NCBI GenBank assembly: GCA_005239795.1
Contig: SBBH01000025.1
Location: forward strand, 1-10,879
Direction of reading: 5' to 3'
From: Planctomycetales bacterium
GTDB taxonomy: Bacteria > Planctomycetota > SBBH01
Length of the DNA: 10,879 nucleotides
Positions within the stretch are counted from its first letter, which is position 1; every line of letters begins with the position of its first letter. The notes under the pieces were generated by a model. That model worked only from the letters and a program-made list of their open reading frames with translations. It was not told where the DNA came from and did no database searches. Position numbers and translations under genes: made by a program. This document shows positions 1 through 5,897 of the stretch, piece by piece.

Positions 1-128
1 ATGCCCCACACCGCCAGAACCCCCACGGCAATGAGCATCATTTTGTTCGACCCGCCAGCGGGGGACTTCCTCCCGGCGGCCGGAGTTGCGGCTGGCTTCG
101 CTTGCGGTTCCTCAGTTTCTGGTGGCAT
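1..128 (-). CDS. fliL: Probable FliL, N-terminal part (continues beyond window)
   Basis: FliL is a single-span membrane protein that surrounds or supports the stators and affects motor output. Only 42 codons are in view. They encode MPPETEEPQAKPAATPAAG, a basic and small-residue stretch ending SNK, and then the start of a membrane helix, MMLIAVGVLAVWG. A short polar Pro/Ala-rich lead followed by a basic residue and a membrane span is the FliL plan, and fliL regularly follows flbD (with motA and motB between) in this operon type. The start ATG (128-126) has a strong AAGGAGGAGGG directly before it and lies 31 bases after the flbD stop. The diagnostic periplasmic domain is not visible, so another single-span flagellar protein remains possible; MotA is unlikely because it does not begin with a Pro/Ala-rich tail. 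Confidence 0.66.
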   Translation of the reverse strand, partial: MPPETEEPQAKPAATPAAGRKSPAGGSNKMMLIAVGVLAVWG

Positions 129-159
129 CCCTCCTCCTTCCTGAAAGCCGAGAAAAGGC

Positions 160-354
160 CTATGGGCCGGCGGGGTTGCGCACCCGCCGCCCGTAGGCGA
201 TCACGCGTTCGATGATCTCGTCGACGCTCTCCCGGACCACGATCTTCTCGTTCGAGGAGAGCGTGATGACCGTATCGGGCGTCGTCTCGATGAATTGGAC
301 CATCTCGGCATTGACCACGAATTCCTTTCCGTTCAACCGCGTCACTCGGATCAT
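160..354 (-). CDS. flbD: FlbD / SwrD family flagellar protein
   Basis: The 64-residue protein MIRVTRLNGKEFVVNAEMVQ followed by FIETTPDTVITLSSNEKIVV and a basic RRVRNP tail is a clear FlbD/SwrD family member: the RLNG-EF-VN-E-I-FIE-TPDT-ITL-GEK-V-ES--E core is nearly complete. (This is the small flagellar-operon protein, not the Caulobacter sigma-54 activator also named FlbD.) In Bacillus SwrD increases flagellar torque, apparently through the stators. It has no membrane segment. Its ATG overlaps the flgE stop by one base (TAATG), so it is likely translationally coupled, and a gene directly after flgE is the usual place for it. Length compares with about 71 residues in Bacillus. Confidence 0.94.
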   Translation of the reverse strand: MIRVTRLNGKEFVVNAEMVQFIETTPDTVITLSSNEKIVVRESVDEIIERVIAYGRRVRNPAGP

Positions 355-2558
355 TACCTTCTCAGGTTCACCAATTCCTGCAGAAGGTCGTCGGCGGTGG
401 TGATGACCCGGGCATTCGCCTGGAACCCGCGCTGGGAGACGATCATATCCGTAAATTCCTTGGCGAGGTCCACATTTGACGCCTCGAGAGCCCCGCCGAT
501 CACGCGTCCGCGCCCGCCGGTCATGGCGACGCCCGTCTGCGCCGGCCCGGAGTTCGAGGCCACCTCGAAGAGCCCGTGCCCGTCGTCCAAGAGACCCAGC
601 GGGTTCATGAAGCGGGTCACCGCCACCTGGGCCAAGGTCTTCGAGACGCCGTTCGAGAAGATCCCCGTCACGATCCCGTCCTCGCCGACGGAGAACCCCT
701 CCAGCGTCCCAAGGGGCTTGCCGTCCTGCGCAAAGAGGTTGATGTTCGAACTCCCCCCGTCGGCCTTCGACGTCATCCGGGTATAGGCCGAGCTGAAGAT
801 GAGGGGCGTGGTGACCCCCTGCGCCCCCAGAGAGAGCGTCGCCTGGTTCGAGGAGATTTCCGACGAGGTGAAATCCCCTTCGGCGTCGAACGTCAGACGG
901 TCGAACCCGATCCGGATCCCGCGGTTGCCGTCGTTGTTGTTCGTGTTGGTGTTGCTGTTATTGTCGTCCGCCTCGAAGAACGCCTCCCAGATCGAGGTGG
1001 TGCTGGTCTGGCGCGCCAAAGCCCAGGTGATGTTCACGAGGTGGTCGTTCCCCAAGGAATCGTAGACGACGAAAGCGCTCCGCGTGGAAGCGCCGTCCGC
1101 GGCGGTCCGCTCCGTGTAGGCGAAGAGGCTCGATCCGTCGCTCTCCTTTTGCGTCGTGATGTTCGAGAAGGCGTTCGTGACGCCGATATTCGAGCGGACC
1201 ACGAAGGTCCCTTGCACGTCCCCTGCGCGGCGGACTGCATAGAGATCACCCGCGGAAGGCCCTGTCGTCAGCGCGGCGAACGTGAGCGTCGTCGCCGCCA
1301 CCGCCGTCACCACGGCGGAGTTTCCGGACTCGGCGCCGGAATTGAAATAGACGACATCCCCCACCTGGACGCCGGTCGTGACAAAGTTGGCGGCCGCATC
1401 GACAAGGGTCGTCGTGCTTCCGCCGGTCGCCGCCGCCGCGCGCATCACGTCGACCGAGACGCCTGCGGGCGCGTGCACCTCATAGGTGTCCCCCGCCGAG
1501 GAAGCCGTCGTGAAAGCGGTCGTGAAGGTGAGGGTCGTTGCCGTCAAGGCCGAGACGGTCCGCACGGAGCCAGCGTTCGTGCCGCTCGAGATGTAGATCG
1601 TGTCGCCGACGCGCACCCCCAGATTCAGGAAATTCTTATTGGTGTCGGTGATGGTCGTCGTCGTGGCGCTCGTCATCTGGCCATTGGTGCGCTGGTCGGA
1701 ATACATCTCGGTGCCGGTGCGGATCCCGAACTTGTCCTCGATCCATGAGGCGAAATCCGATACTGTCGTCCCGTCGACCCCGTAGGTGAATTCCTCCAAG
1801 GGAGCCCCCGAGGGGGGGGAGATCTGACGGCCCCCCTTCTGCAGAGCCACCAGGATGCTGTCGGTGGCGGCAATGAGGGCCCCGCCGCCGGTGCCCGACG
1901 TCACGGAAACGTTTGTCAGGTCGTCGGTCCCCTGGGCGTCGTTGCCAGTGGTGCGGTTGTACAGGCGCGCGGACTGTATCTTCTGCCCGGTCGTCGAGCG
2001 CCCTACGCCTTGGCTGGGATCCAAGTTTCCCTCGAACAATGTCGTCGAGGTCGGAATCACGATCGTCTGCCCGCCGATGTTGATCGTAATCTCCGTCGTC
2101 GAGTCGTCCGTCGCGGTGACATTGAAATTGGCGTCGGCCATGTAGCCGTGAAGCCTGGCGCCGTTAGAGTCCACGAGTTCATTGCTCAAATTCAGCCGGA
2201 AAGTGCCGCTTCGCGAGAACCGGATGCCGTCCGAGGTCTCCACCTTGAAAAAGCCGTCCCCCTCGAGCGCCAGGTCTGAGGAAACGCCCGTCAGTTGGAT
2301 CTCCCCCTGCGTGAACTGAGGCAGGATCGACCCCACCTGAACGCCCAGGCCGACCTGCATCGGGTTGATCCCGCCGGACTGCCCGCTCGGGGCGGTTCCC
2401 ATCCGCAGGGTCTGCAGAAACGCCTCCGAGAAGTAGACCCGGCTGTTCTTGAAGCCGATCGTGTTGACGTTCGCGATATTGTTCCCGATCACCTCGAGCC
2501 AGGTGTCGTGGGCCCGCAGGCCCCCGAGAGCCGTGTTCATCGTCGTAATCAAAGCCAT
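354..2558 (-). CDS. flgE: FlgE, flagellar hook protein, enlarged by tandem modules
   Basis: FlgE is the subunit of the flagellar hook. The 734-residue product is nearly twice enteric length (about 402). The N-terminus has the rod/hook motif NNIANVNTIGFKNSR (26-40) and SDLALEGDGFFKV (94-106); the C-terminus has SNVDLAKEFTDMIVSQRGFQ (694-713) followed by ANARVITTADDLLQELVNLR, which packs with it in the hook core. Between them, SWIEDKFGI (271-279) and VQGTFVVRSNIG (448-459) are recognisable outer-domain pieces. An insert (about 296-443) holds two copies of a beta-rich module, and 531-546 is an Asn-rich loop. I found no cysteine, so the Lys-Cys cross-link known from spirochaete hooks is not expected. 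Start at 2558 is chosen because MALITTMNTALGGL is the normal family N-terminus and GGGAGG lies five bases upstream; an in-frame ATG at 2630 would add 24 residues. Confidence 0.96.
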   Translation of the reverse strand: MALITTMNTALGGLRAHDTWLEVIGNNIANVNTIGFKNSRVYFSEAFLQTLRMGTAPSGQSGGINPMQVGLGVQVGSILPQFTQGEIQLTGVSSDLALEGDGFFKVETSDGIRFSRSGTFRLNLSNELVDSNGARLHGYMADANFNVTATDDSTTEITINIGGQTIVIPTSTTLFEGNLDPSQGVGRSTTGQKIQSARLYNRTTGNDAQGTDDLTNVSVTSGTGGGALIAATDSILVALQKGGRQISPPSGAPLEEFTYGVDGTTVSDFASWIEDKFGIRTGTEMYSDQRTNGQMTSATTTTITDTNKNFLNLGVRVGDTIYISSGTNAGSVRTVSALTATTLTFTTAFTTASSAGDTYEVHAPAGVSVDVMRAAAATGGSTTTLVDAAANFVTTGVQVGDVVYFNSGAESGNSAVVTAVAATTLTFAALTTGPSAGDLYAVRRAGDVQGTFVVRSNIGVTNAFSNITTQKESDGSSLFAYTERTAADGASTRSAFVVYDSLGNDHLVNITWALARQTSTTSIWEAFFEADDNNSNTNTNNNDGNRGIRIGFDRLTFDAEGDFTSSEISSNQATLSLGAQGVTTPLIFSSAYTRMTSKADGGSSNINLFAQDGKPLGTLEGFSVGEDGIVTGIFSNGVSKTLAQVAVTRFMNPLGLLDDGHGLFEVASNSGPAQTGVAMTGGRGRVIGGALEASNVDLAKEFTDMIVSQRGFQANARVITTADDLLQELVNLRR
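921..968 (-). repeat. Asn-codon-rich tract in FlgE
   Basis: FlgE residues 531-546 read DDNNSNTNTNNNDGNR, encoded by a run of AAC/AAT codons broken by Ser and Thr. The alternating D/N spacing ending in DG resembles calcium-binding loops of the DxDxDG kind, but that is only a resemblance. It may equally be a slippage-grown surface loop. Confidence 0.7.
1230..1430 (-). repeat. FlgE tandem module, copy 2
   Basis: FlgE residues about 377-443, separated from copy 1 by 13 residues (APAGVSVDVMRAA region). The pattern STTTLVD, NFVTTGVQVGDVVYFNSG, AATTLTF, SAGDLYAV follows copy 1 position by position without needing gaps of more than a residue or two. DNA similarity is low compared with protein similarity, so the duplication is old or one copy was acquired separately. 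Confidence 0.85.
1470..1673 (-). repeat. FlgE tandem module, copy 1
   Basis: FlgE residues about 296-363. The pattern is TTTITD, NFLNLGVRVGDTIYISSG, then a Val/Ser stretch, TATTLTF, and SAGDTYEV. It aligns with copy 2 at DTNKNF/DAAANF, GVRVGD/GVQVGD, SSGTNAG/NSGAESG, TTLTF/TTLTF and SAGDTY/SAGDLY. I read it as a small beta domain; similar GV-x-GD repeats occur in phage and other surface proteins (recalled, not searched). Confidence 0.85.
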
Positions 2559-2642
2559 TGTCGCCTCCCTTTCCTTATTTCGCGGACCCCGATGACAAAT
2601 GGATGAAGCGGGGCCGCCCAATAATTCCATTGACCTCCCTTT
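2559..2642 (-). promoter_or_regulatory. flgD-flgE spacer with two ribosome sites and a small hairpin
   Basis: This 84-base gap is the longest in the window. On the minus strand it carries AAAGGGAGG twice: once three bases before an in-frame ATG (2630-2628) and once five bases before the accepted flgE ATG (2558). Between them, GGCCCCG (2615-2609) can pair with CGGGGTC (2591-2585) in a 7-base stem (one G-T pair) with a 17-base loop. No T-run follows, so it is not an intrinsic terminator. It could influence flgE translation or mRNA processing; that is inference. Confidence 0.5.
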
Positions 2643-3131
2643 TTACGTGTCGCCTCCTCCTTCTTCCCCGTCCTTAGGTACCCCCTGCACCTCAAAAATG
2701 TTGTTGAACGGAATCGGCACGGGATCTTCCTGGCCGGCATCGACCCAGCAGACGACCTGGTTCCCCTCGACGCTGATCCGAAGCACTTCCCCCTCGACCT
2801 CCTCGCCCAGGGCCGTCTCCCCCTTGACGGACTTCCCGATCATGCCGGCCGCGGAGACGAACTCCGTCTGGAACCGCATGAGCTCGAACTGGACCGAGAA
2901 CGTCTCCATCGTCTGGACCAAGCGCTGGTTGTTGTTCATCTGCTGAAGGCTCAGCATCTGGTTCAACATTTTCTCGTCATCCATCGGTTCGAGCGGATTC
3001 TGCGTCGAGATCTGCACGAGAAGCAGCCTGAGGAATTCCTCATGCGACAACTGGCTCCTGTCCTGAAGCTCTGAGAACGGCTCGAACCCCGTCGCCGTAA
3101 TGTCTACACCTGAACTGGATCCTATTTCCAT
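2643..3131 (-). CDS. flgD: FlgD, hook cap / hook assembly protein (short type)
   Basis: FlgD caps the growing hook and guides FlgE polymerisation, then is discarded. The N-terminal export and assembly block is clear: LSHEEFLRLLLVQISTQNPL (28-47) followed by EPMDDEKMLNQMLSLQQM. Residues 95-150 (AGMIGKSVKGET to PFNNIFEVQG) match the Tudor-like C-terminal domain of FlgD. At 162 residues it lacks the Ig-like insert found in enteric FlgD (about 231) and resembles the short Bacillus form (about 140). The tail after 150 is acidic and Gly-rich. Its ATG lies two bases after the fliK stop; the site GAGGGGG sits inside the end of fliK, so the two are probably translationally coupled. One cysteine (Cys128) is present in the Tudor-like part. 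Confidence 0.96.
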   Translation of the reverse strand: MEIGSSSGVDITATGFEPFSELQDRSQLSHEEFLRLLLVQISTQNPLEPMDDEKMLNQMLSLQQMNNNQRLVQTMETFSVQFELMRFQTEFVSAAGMIGKSVKGETALGEEVEGEVLRISVEGNQVVCWVDAGQEDPVPIPFNNIFEVQGVPKDGEEGGGDT

Positions 3132-3133
3132 GG

Positions 3134-4696
3134 TTACCCCCTCACATCCATATAGCTGGTTTTCGAAGGCTCGCCCGCCGCCGCACCGGCAAGCTTGGAC
3201 TCTCCCGTGTCGGCGCGATCGTTCGCGAAATTCCCCTGGCGGGCCGCTTCCCGGCGTTCCTCGGCGAGCGCGCCGGGATTCTTCTCCTGGCCTTCGACGC
3301 TCACCTGGAAGCCGCTGATCTCGACCCCTTGATCGGCCAAGGCGTTTTTGAGCTGCTCCACCTGAGAAAGGACCGCCGCACGGGCCGCTGGTGTCTCGAC
3401 CTGAAAACTCCCGGCCAGGACGCCGTCGCGGACGGCGAGATCCATCCGCATAGGCCCCAGAATCGGCGGCTGGAGACGGATCCGAAGAGTGCGGCCGCCA
3501 TTCCCTTCGGACATCTGGGCCATCCGGATGATCCGCTCGACCGTCTCGATCTGGGGCTGTGTGAGCCGAATCGGGTCCTTCGCGAGCAATTTGGCTGAGC
3601 TCTCTGAGAGGCGTGGGCCAGCCTCGAAGCGAGGCGCTCCCTCGGAACGGATCGGCTCGACCCCCTCAGACGCCGCAGAGGCCGCGGCCGCGGCGGCCGA
3701 CGCCGCGAGAGTCACCTGCGGCGAAGGCGCCGCCGCCTCAATGGGGCTGTCCACCTGCGCTGCAGGCGCAGAGCTGGCTTGCAAGGCTGCAGAAACAGGT
3801 TTCCCGACGATCTCTTCACTCCGCGAACCTTGCGCAGTCCGGGGCGCCGCCGGTCCTCGAAGCTCCGGTTCTTCCTCTTCCTGAACACCCGCCTGAAAAT
3901 CCGGCAGGATTGCCTCTTCGAGCGCCTCCGGCGCCGCCGGGCGCGCGCGGGGTGTTCCCGCACCCTCCAGGATCCTCGCGAGCGACTGGGCCAGCTCCTG
4001 GACCGTCGCGAGCTTTTCCTCACGCATCTGCTTCAACCGCCCCGGACGCATAACACTGTCGGGATGCGCCAGTCCCCCCTGATCCACCGCTTCGAAAAGC
4101 TGGAGGACTTCCCCCACCAGCGTCTCGAACTCAGGTCCCAGATCCTTAAAGAAAGCATGGAGCTCGCTCTGGGGAACCTGGCTGGCGAGTTCCTGTAAAA
4201 GAGCCAGGATCTTCAAGAGTTCCCCGAAGGCGGCATTAAAAGTCATCCCCTCGTCGATGGTTTCGGCCAGCGTCCGCAGGCGCGCCGTCACCTCCTTCAG
4301 GGCTTCGGCCAGCTTCGGGAACTTCCCTGCCGAATCCGAACCCCCTTCCCCTTCCGTCCGGGCCGCCGGGCCGTCGGAGGGGGCGATCTTCTCCTGCCGG
4401 CGTTCGCCTGGATCCGCGCGCCGGAGATCGTCCGAAACATCCCCTGGAGACTGGGGATCGTCGGCCGCCTCACGGCGCCCCTGCCGGACGGGGCCGGAAG
4501 GCGCGAACCTCGAATCATGCGCGTCGCGGCGAAGAGCGGTTTGGGGATCTCGAACCGGCGGCGGCTCTGACCGGGCTTGAAAAAAGGATTGGATGAGTGC
4601 AAAAAACCGGTCGAGACCGGCGATCTGAGGCTCAGGCCTGCGCCCCACGCCCGAGGCGATCTGGGGCGGGCCCGAGGTGAGCGGCGATATCTTCAT
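3134..4696 (-). CDS. fliK: FliK, flagellar hook-length control protein
   Basis: FliK is the secreted ruler that measures the hook and then switches the export gate from hook to filament substrates. At 520 residues it is longer than Salmonella FliK (405); the length of this family varies freely. Residues 45-120 are polar and Pro/Arg/Asp-rich, likely disordered. Residues 125-245 contain helices with periodic Leu. Residues 246-370 are low-complexity and Ala/Pro/Glu/Ser-rich, including AASAAAAAASAAS (331-343). The C-terminal switch domain (about 375-470) is recognisable: TLRIRLQPPILGPMRMDLAV (403-422), then GVLAGSFQVETPAARAAVLS (425-444) and a Leu/Val pattern ending SGFQVSV. The start has AGGAGG six bases upstream and lies 55 bases after the previous stop. 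The stop is two bases before flgD. The identity rests on the C-terminal domain and the position before flgD. Confidence 0.92.
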   Translation of the reverse strand: MKISPLTSGPPQIASGVGRRPEPQIAGLDRFFALIQSFFQARSEPPPVRDPQTALRRDAHDSRFAPSGPVRQGRREAADDPQSPGDVSDDLRRADPGERRQEKIAPSDGPAARTEGEGGSDSAGKFPKLAEALKEVTARLRTLAETIDEGMTFNAAFGELLKILALLQELASQVPQSELHAFFKDLGPEFETLVGEVLQLFEAVDQGGLAHPDSVMRPGRLKQMREEKLATVQELAQSLARILEGAGTPRARPAAPEALEEAILPDFQAGVQEEEEPELRGPAAPRTAQGSRSEEIVGKPVSAALQASSAPAAQVDSPIEAAAPSPQVTLAASAAAAAASAASEGVEPIRSEGAPRFEAGPRLSESSAKLLAKDPIRLTQPQIETVERIIRMAQMSEGNGGRTLRIRLQPPILGPMRMDLAVRDGVLAGSFQVETPAARAAVLSQVEQLKNALADQGVEISGFQVSVEGQEKNPGALAEERREAARQGNFANDRADTGESKLAGAAAGEPSKTSYMDVRG

Positions 4697-4751
4697 CGTC
4701 TTCCTCCTCTCTTGTTTTCCTTGTTTTCTCTGCCGAAGAACATTTTCTTCA

Positions 4752-5897
4752 CTACCTCATCTCCTTGGGCAGCGCTTCGGCCCGACCGCCCTTCTGGACA
4801 AGCCCCGTGATCTTCCCGACGCGCTCCGCCGTCTGAGGATCCGCCATCATGGCGCTCACGACCTTGGCGGAGAGCTTCGCATCCAGAAGCGACAGGATGC
4901 GGGCCGCTTCCTCGTCGCTCTGTGACAAGAGGACGCCCTTGATCTCGGCCGGGCGCATCTTCTTGATCATCTGAACGAACTTCTCCGAGCCTGTCGGCAC
5001 AGCCGGCGGCGCCGCAGTGCGCCGGGCCGAGGCCTTCTCCGCTTCGAGGACATCCCGGGTTTTCTTGACCTCCGCCTCCTGCTTCTTGAGGCCGTCGAAA
5101 TCCGTTTTGAGTTCCTCCATCAACATCGCAATATGGTGCTGGCGCGCCAGGGTCTCTTCGCGGTGGACTTCCTGGGTTTTCTCGTGTTCGAGCACGGCTT
5201 GCGCCAGCGCCTCAGATCCGGCTGCCAACCGCTTGGCGCGATCGAAAGGAGTCTCTCCGGGATCGACCATGGGCTGGGAGGAAGGCCTGGGGGTCTGCGG
5301 CGAGGCCTGGGGGACCCCCCTCAAAACAGCCACCACCCCATCCAGTTGCTGACGCGTGATCCGTTTCGTCTTGACCAGGTACCCCCCGGCCGCGAGGGCC
5401 AGGATCATCAGGACCACCAGGATGACACCGAGAATCGACAGGATCCCCCCTCGAAGGGACGCCCGGGCGGCCCTCCGGCTCGCGACTTCATCCACGTCCT
5501 TCTGCTCCTGGCGCGAGGATTCGACACGGTAAGCGGTCCAATGCATGTCGCGCAAACGATCGACAGCCTTCCGCCGAGACACGGTGTCGATATAGACCGA
5601 TCGGGCGCGCCCCGCCTGGATGCGCGCCAGGGCCAGGGATTGCGTCCGGCGCTCCATCTTCCGGGAAATCGCAAAAAGATAGGCGTTCGCCCTGACCAGA
5701 TCCTCGACCGCGCCGCCCGCCGCGAGGCTCGTGCGCAACGACTCGATTTCGTCCAGCCGCTCCTCGCCCATATGGCGGATCTCCTCCTCGATCTGGCCGA
5801 CGGCTCGAGCATGCCGGGCCAGGGTTGTGGCGGCCCTCTGCTCCTGGATGCGCCGGAGTTTGAGGACCGTCTCGAGCGAAAATTTGAACCGTTTCAT
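4752..5897 (-). CDS. FliJ fused to a membrane-anchored MotE/YlxF-like domain
   Basis: This 381-residue protein looks like two flagellar proteins in one. Residues 1-145 are a full FliJ, the coiled coil that sits in the FliI ring: the start KRFKFSLETVLKLRRIQEQR and the end EQKDVDEVASRRAAR are family signatures, and FliJ is normally about 147 residues. A single strong transmembrane helix follows at once (about 150-173). A Pro/Ser/Gln-rich linker (195-215), a charged coiled coil (220-292), an Ala/Pro hinge and a C-terminal helical domain (about 304-367) come next. That last domain, with KMRPAEIKGVLLSQSDEEAA and ILSLLDAKLSAKVVSAM, matches the MgtE_N/MotE type found in MotE of rhizobia and YlxF of Bacillus, which lies between fliJ and fliK. 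The reading frame is open throughout. Start ATG overlaps the fliI stop. Family assignment of the C-terminus is by eye. Confidence 0.9.
   Translation of the reverse strand: MKRFKFSLETVLKLRRIQEQRAATTLARHARAVGQIEEEIRHMGEERLDEIESLRTSLAAGGAVEDLVRANAYLFAISRKMERRTQSLALARIQAGRARSVYIDTVSRRKAVDRLRDMHWTAYRVESSRQEQKDVDEVASRRAARASLRGGILSILGVILVVLMILALAAGGYLVKTKRITRQQLDGVVAVLRGVPQASPQTPRPSSQPMVDPGETPFDRAKRLAAGSEALAQAVLEHEKTQEVHREETLARQHHIAMLMEELKTDFDGLKKQEAEVKKTRDVLEAEKASARRTAAPPAVPTGSEKFVQMIKKMRPAEIKGVLLSQSDEEAARILSLLDAKLSAKVVSAMMADPQTAERVGKITGLVQKGGRAEALPKEMR
5493..5509 (-). promoter_or_regulatory. Possible internal translation start (GTG with AGGAG) before the MotE-like half
   Basis: Within the FliJ-MotE gene, AGGAG (5509-5505, minus strand) precedes an in-frame GTG (5495-5493, Val135) by nine bases. 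Starting there would give a 247-residue protein: about 15 cytoplasmic residues, the membrane helix, coiled coil and MotE-like domain, which is how free MotE-type proteins are built. The purines also encode QEQKD, a conserved FliJ stretch, so they may be coincidental. Confidence 0.35.

Noticed and set aside
576..1748. 390-codon open frame on the plus strand opposite flgE
   Set aside because: Arg/Pro/Gly/Asp-rich peptide without any family motif, lying wholly antisense to a well-supported hook gene. Long antisense frames are expected in GC-rich DNA.
354..2558. Spirochaete-type lysinoalanine cross-linked hook
   Set aside because: That cross-link needs a conserved cysteine in FlgE, and I found no cysteine in this protein.
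2585..2615. Hairpin between flgD and flgE as an intrinsic terminator
   Set aside because: The stem is GC-rich, but the loop is 17 bases and no T-run follows. Termination here would cut off flgE in mid-operon.
3668..3706. Ala-codon-rich GCC/GCG stretch as a functional DNA repeat
   Set aside because: It is explained as the poly-Ala linker of FliK in a GC-rich genome; no unit structure beyond the Ala codons is visible.
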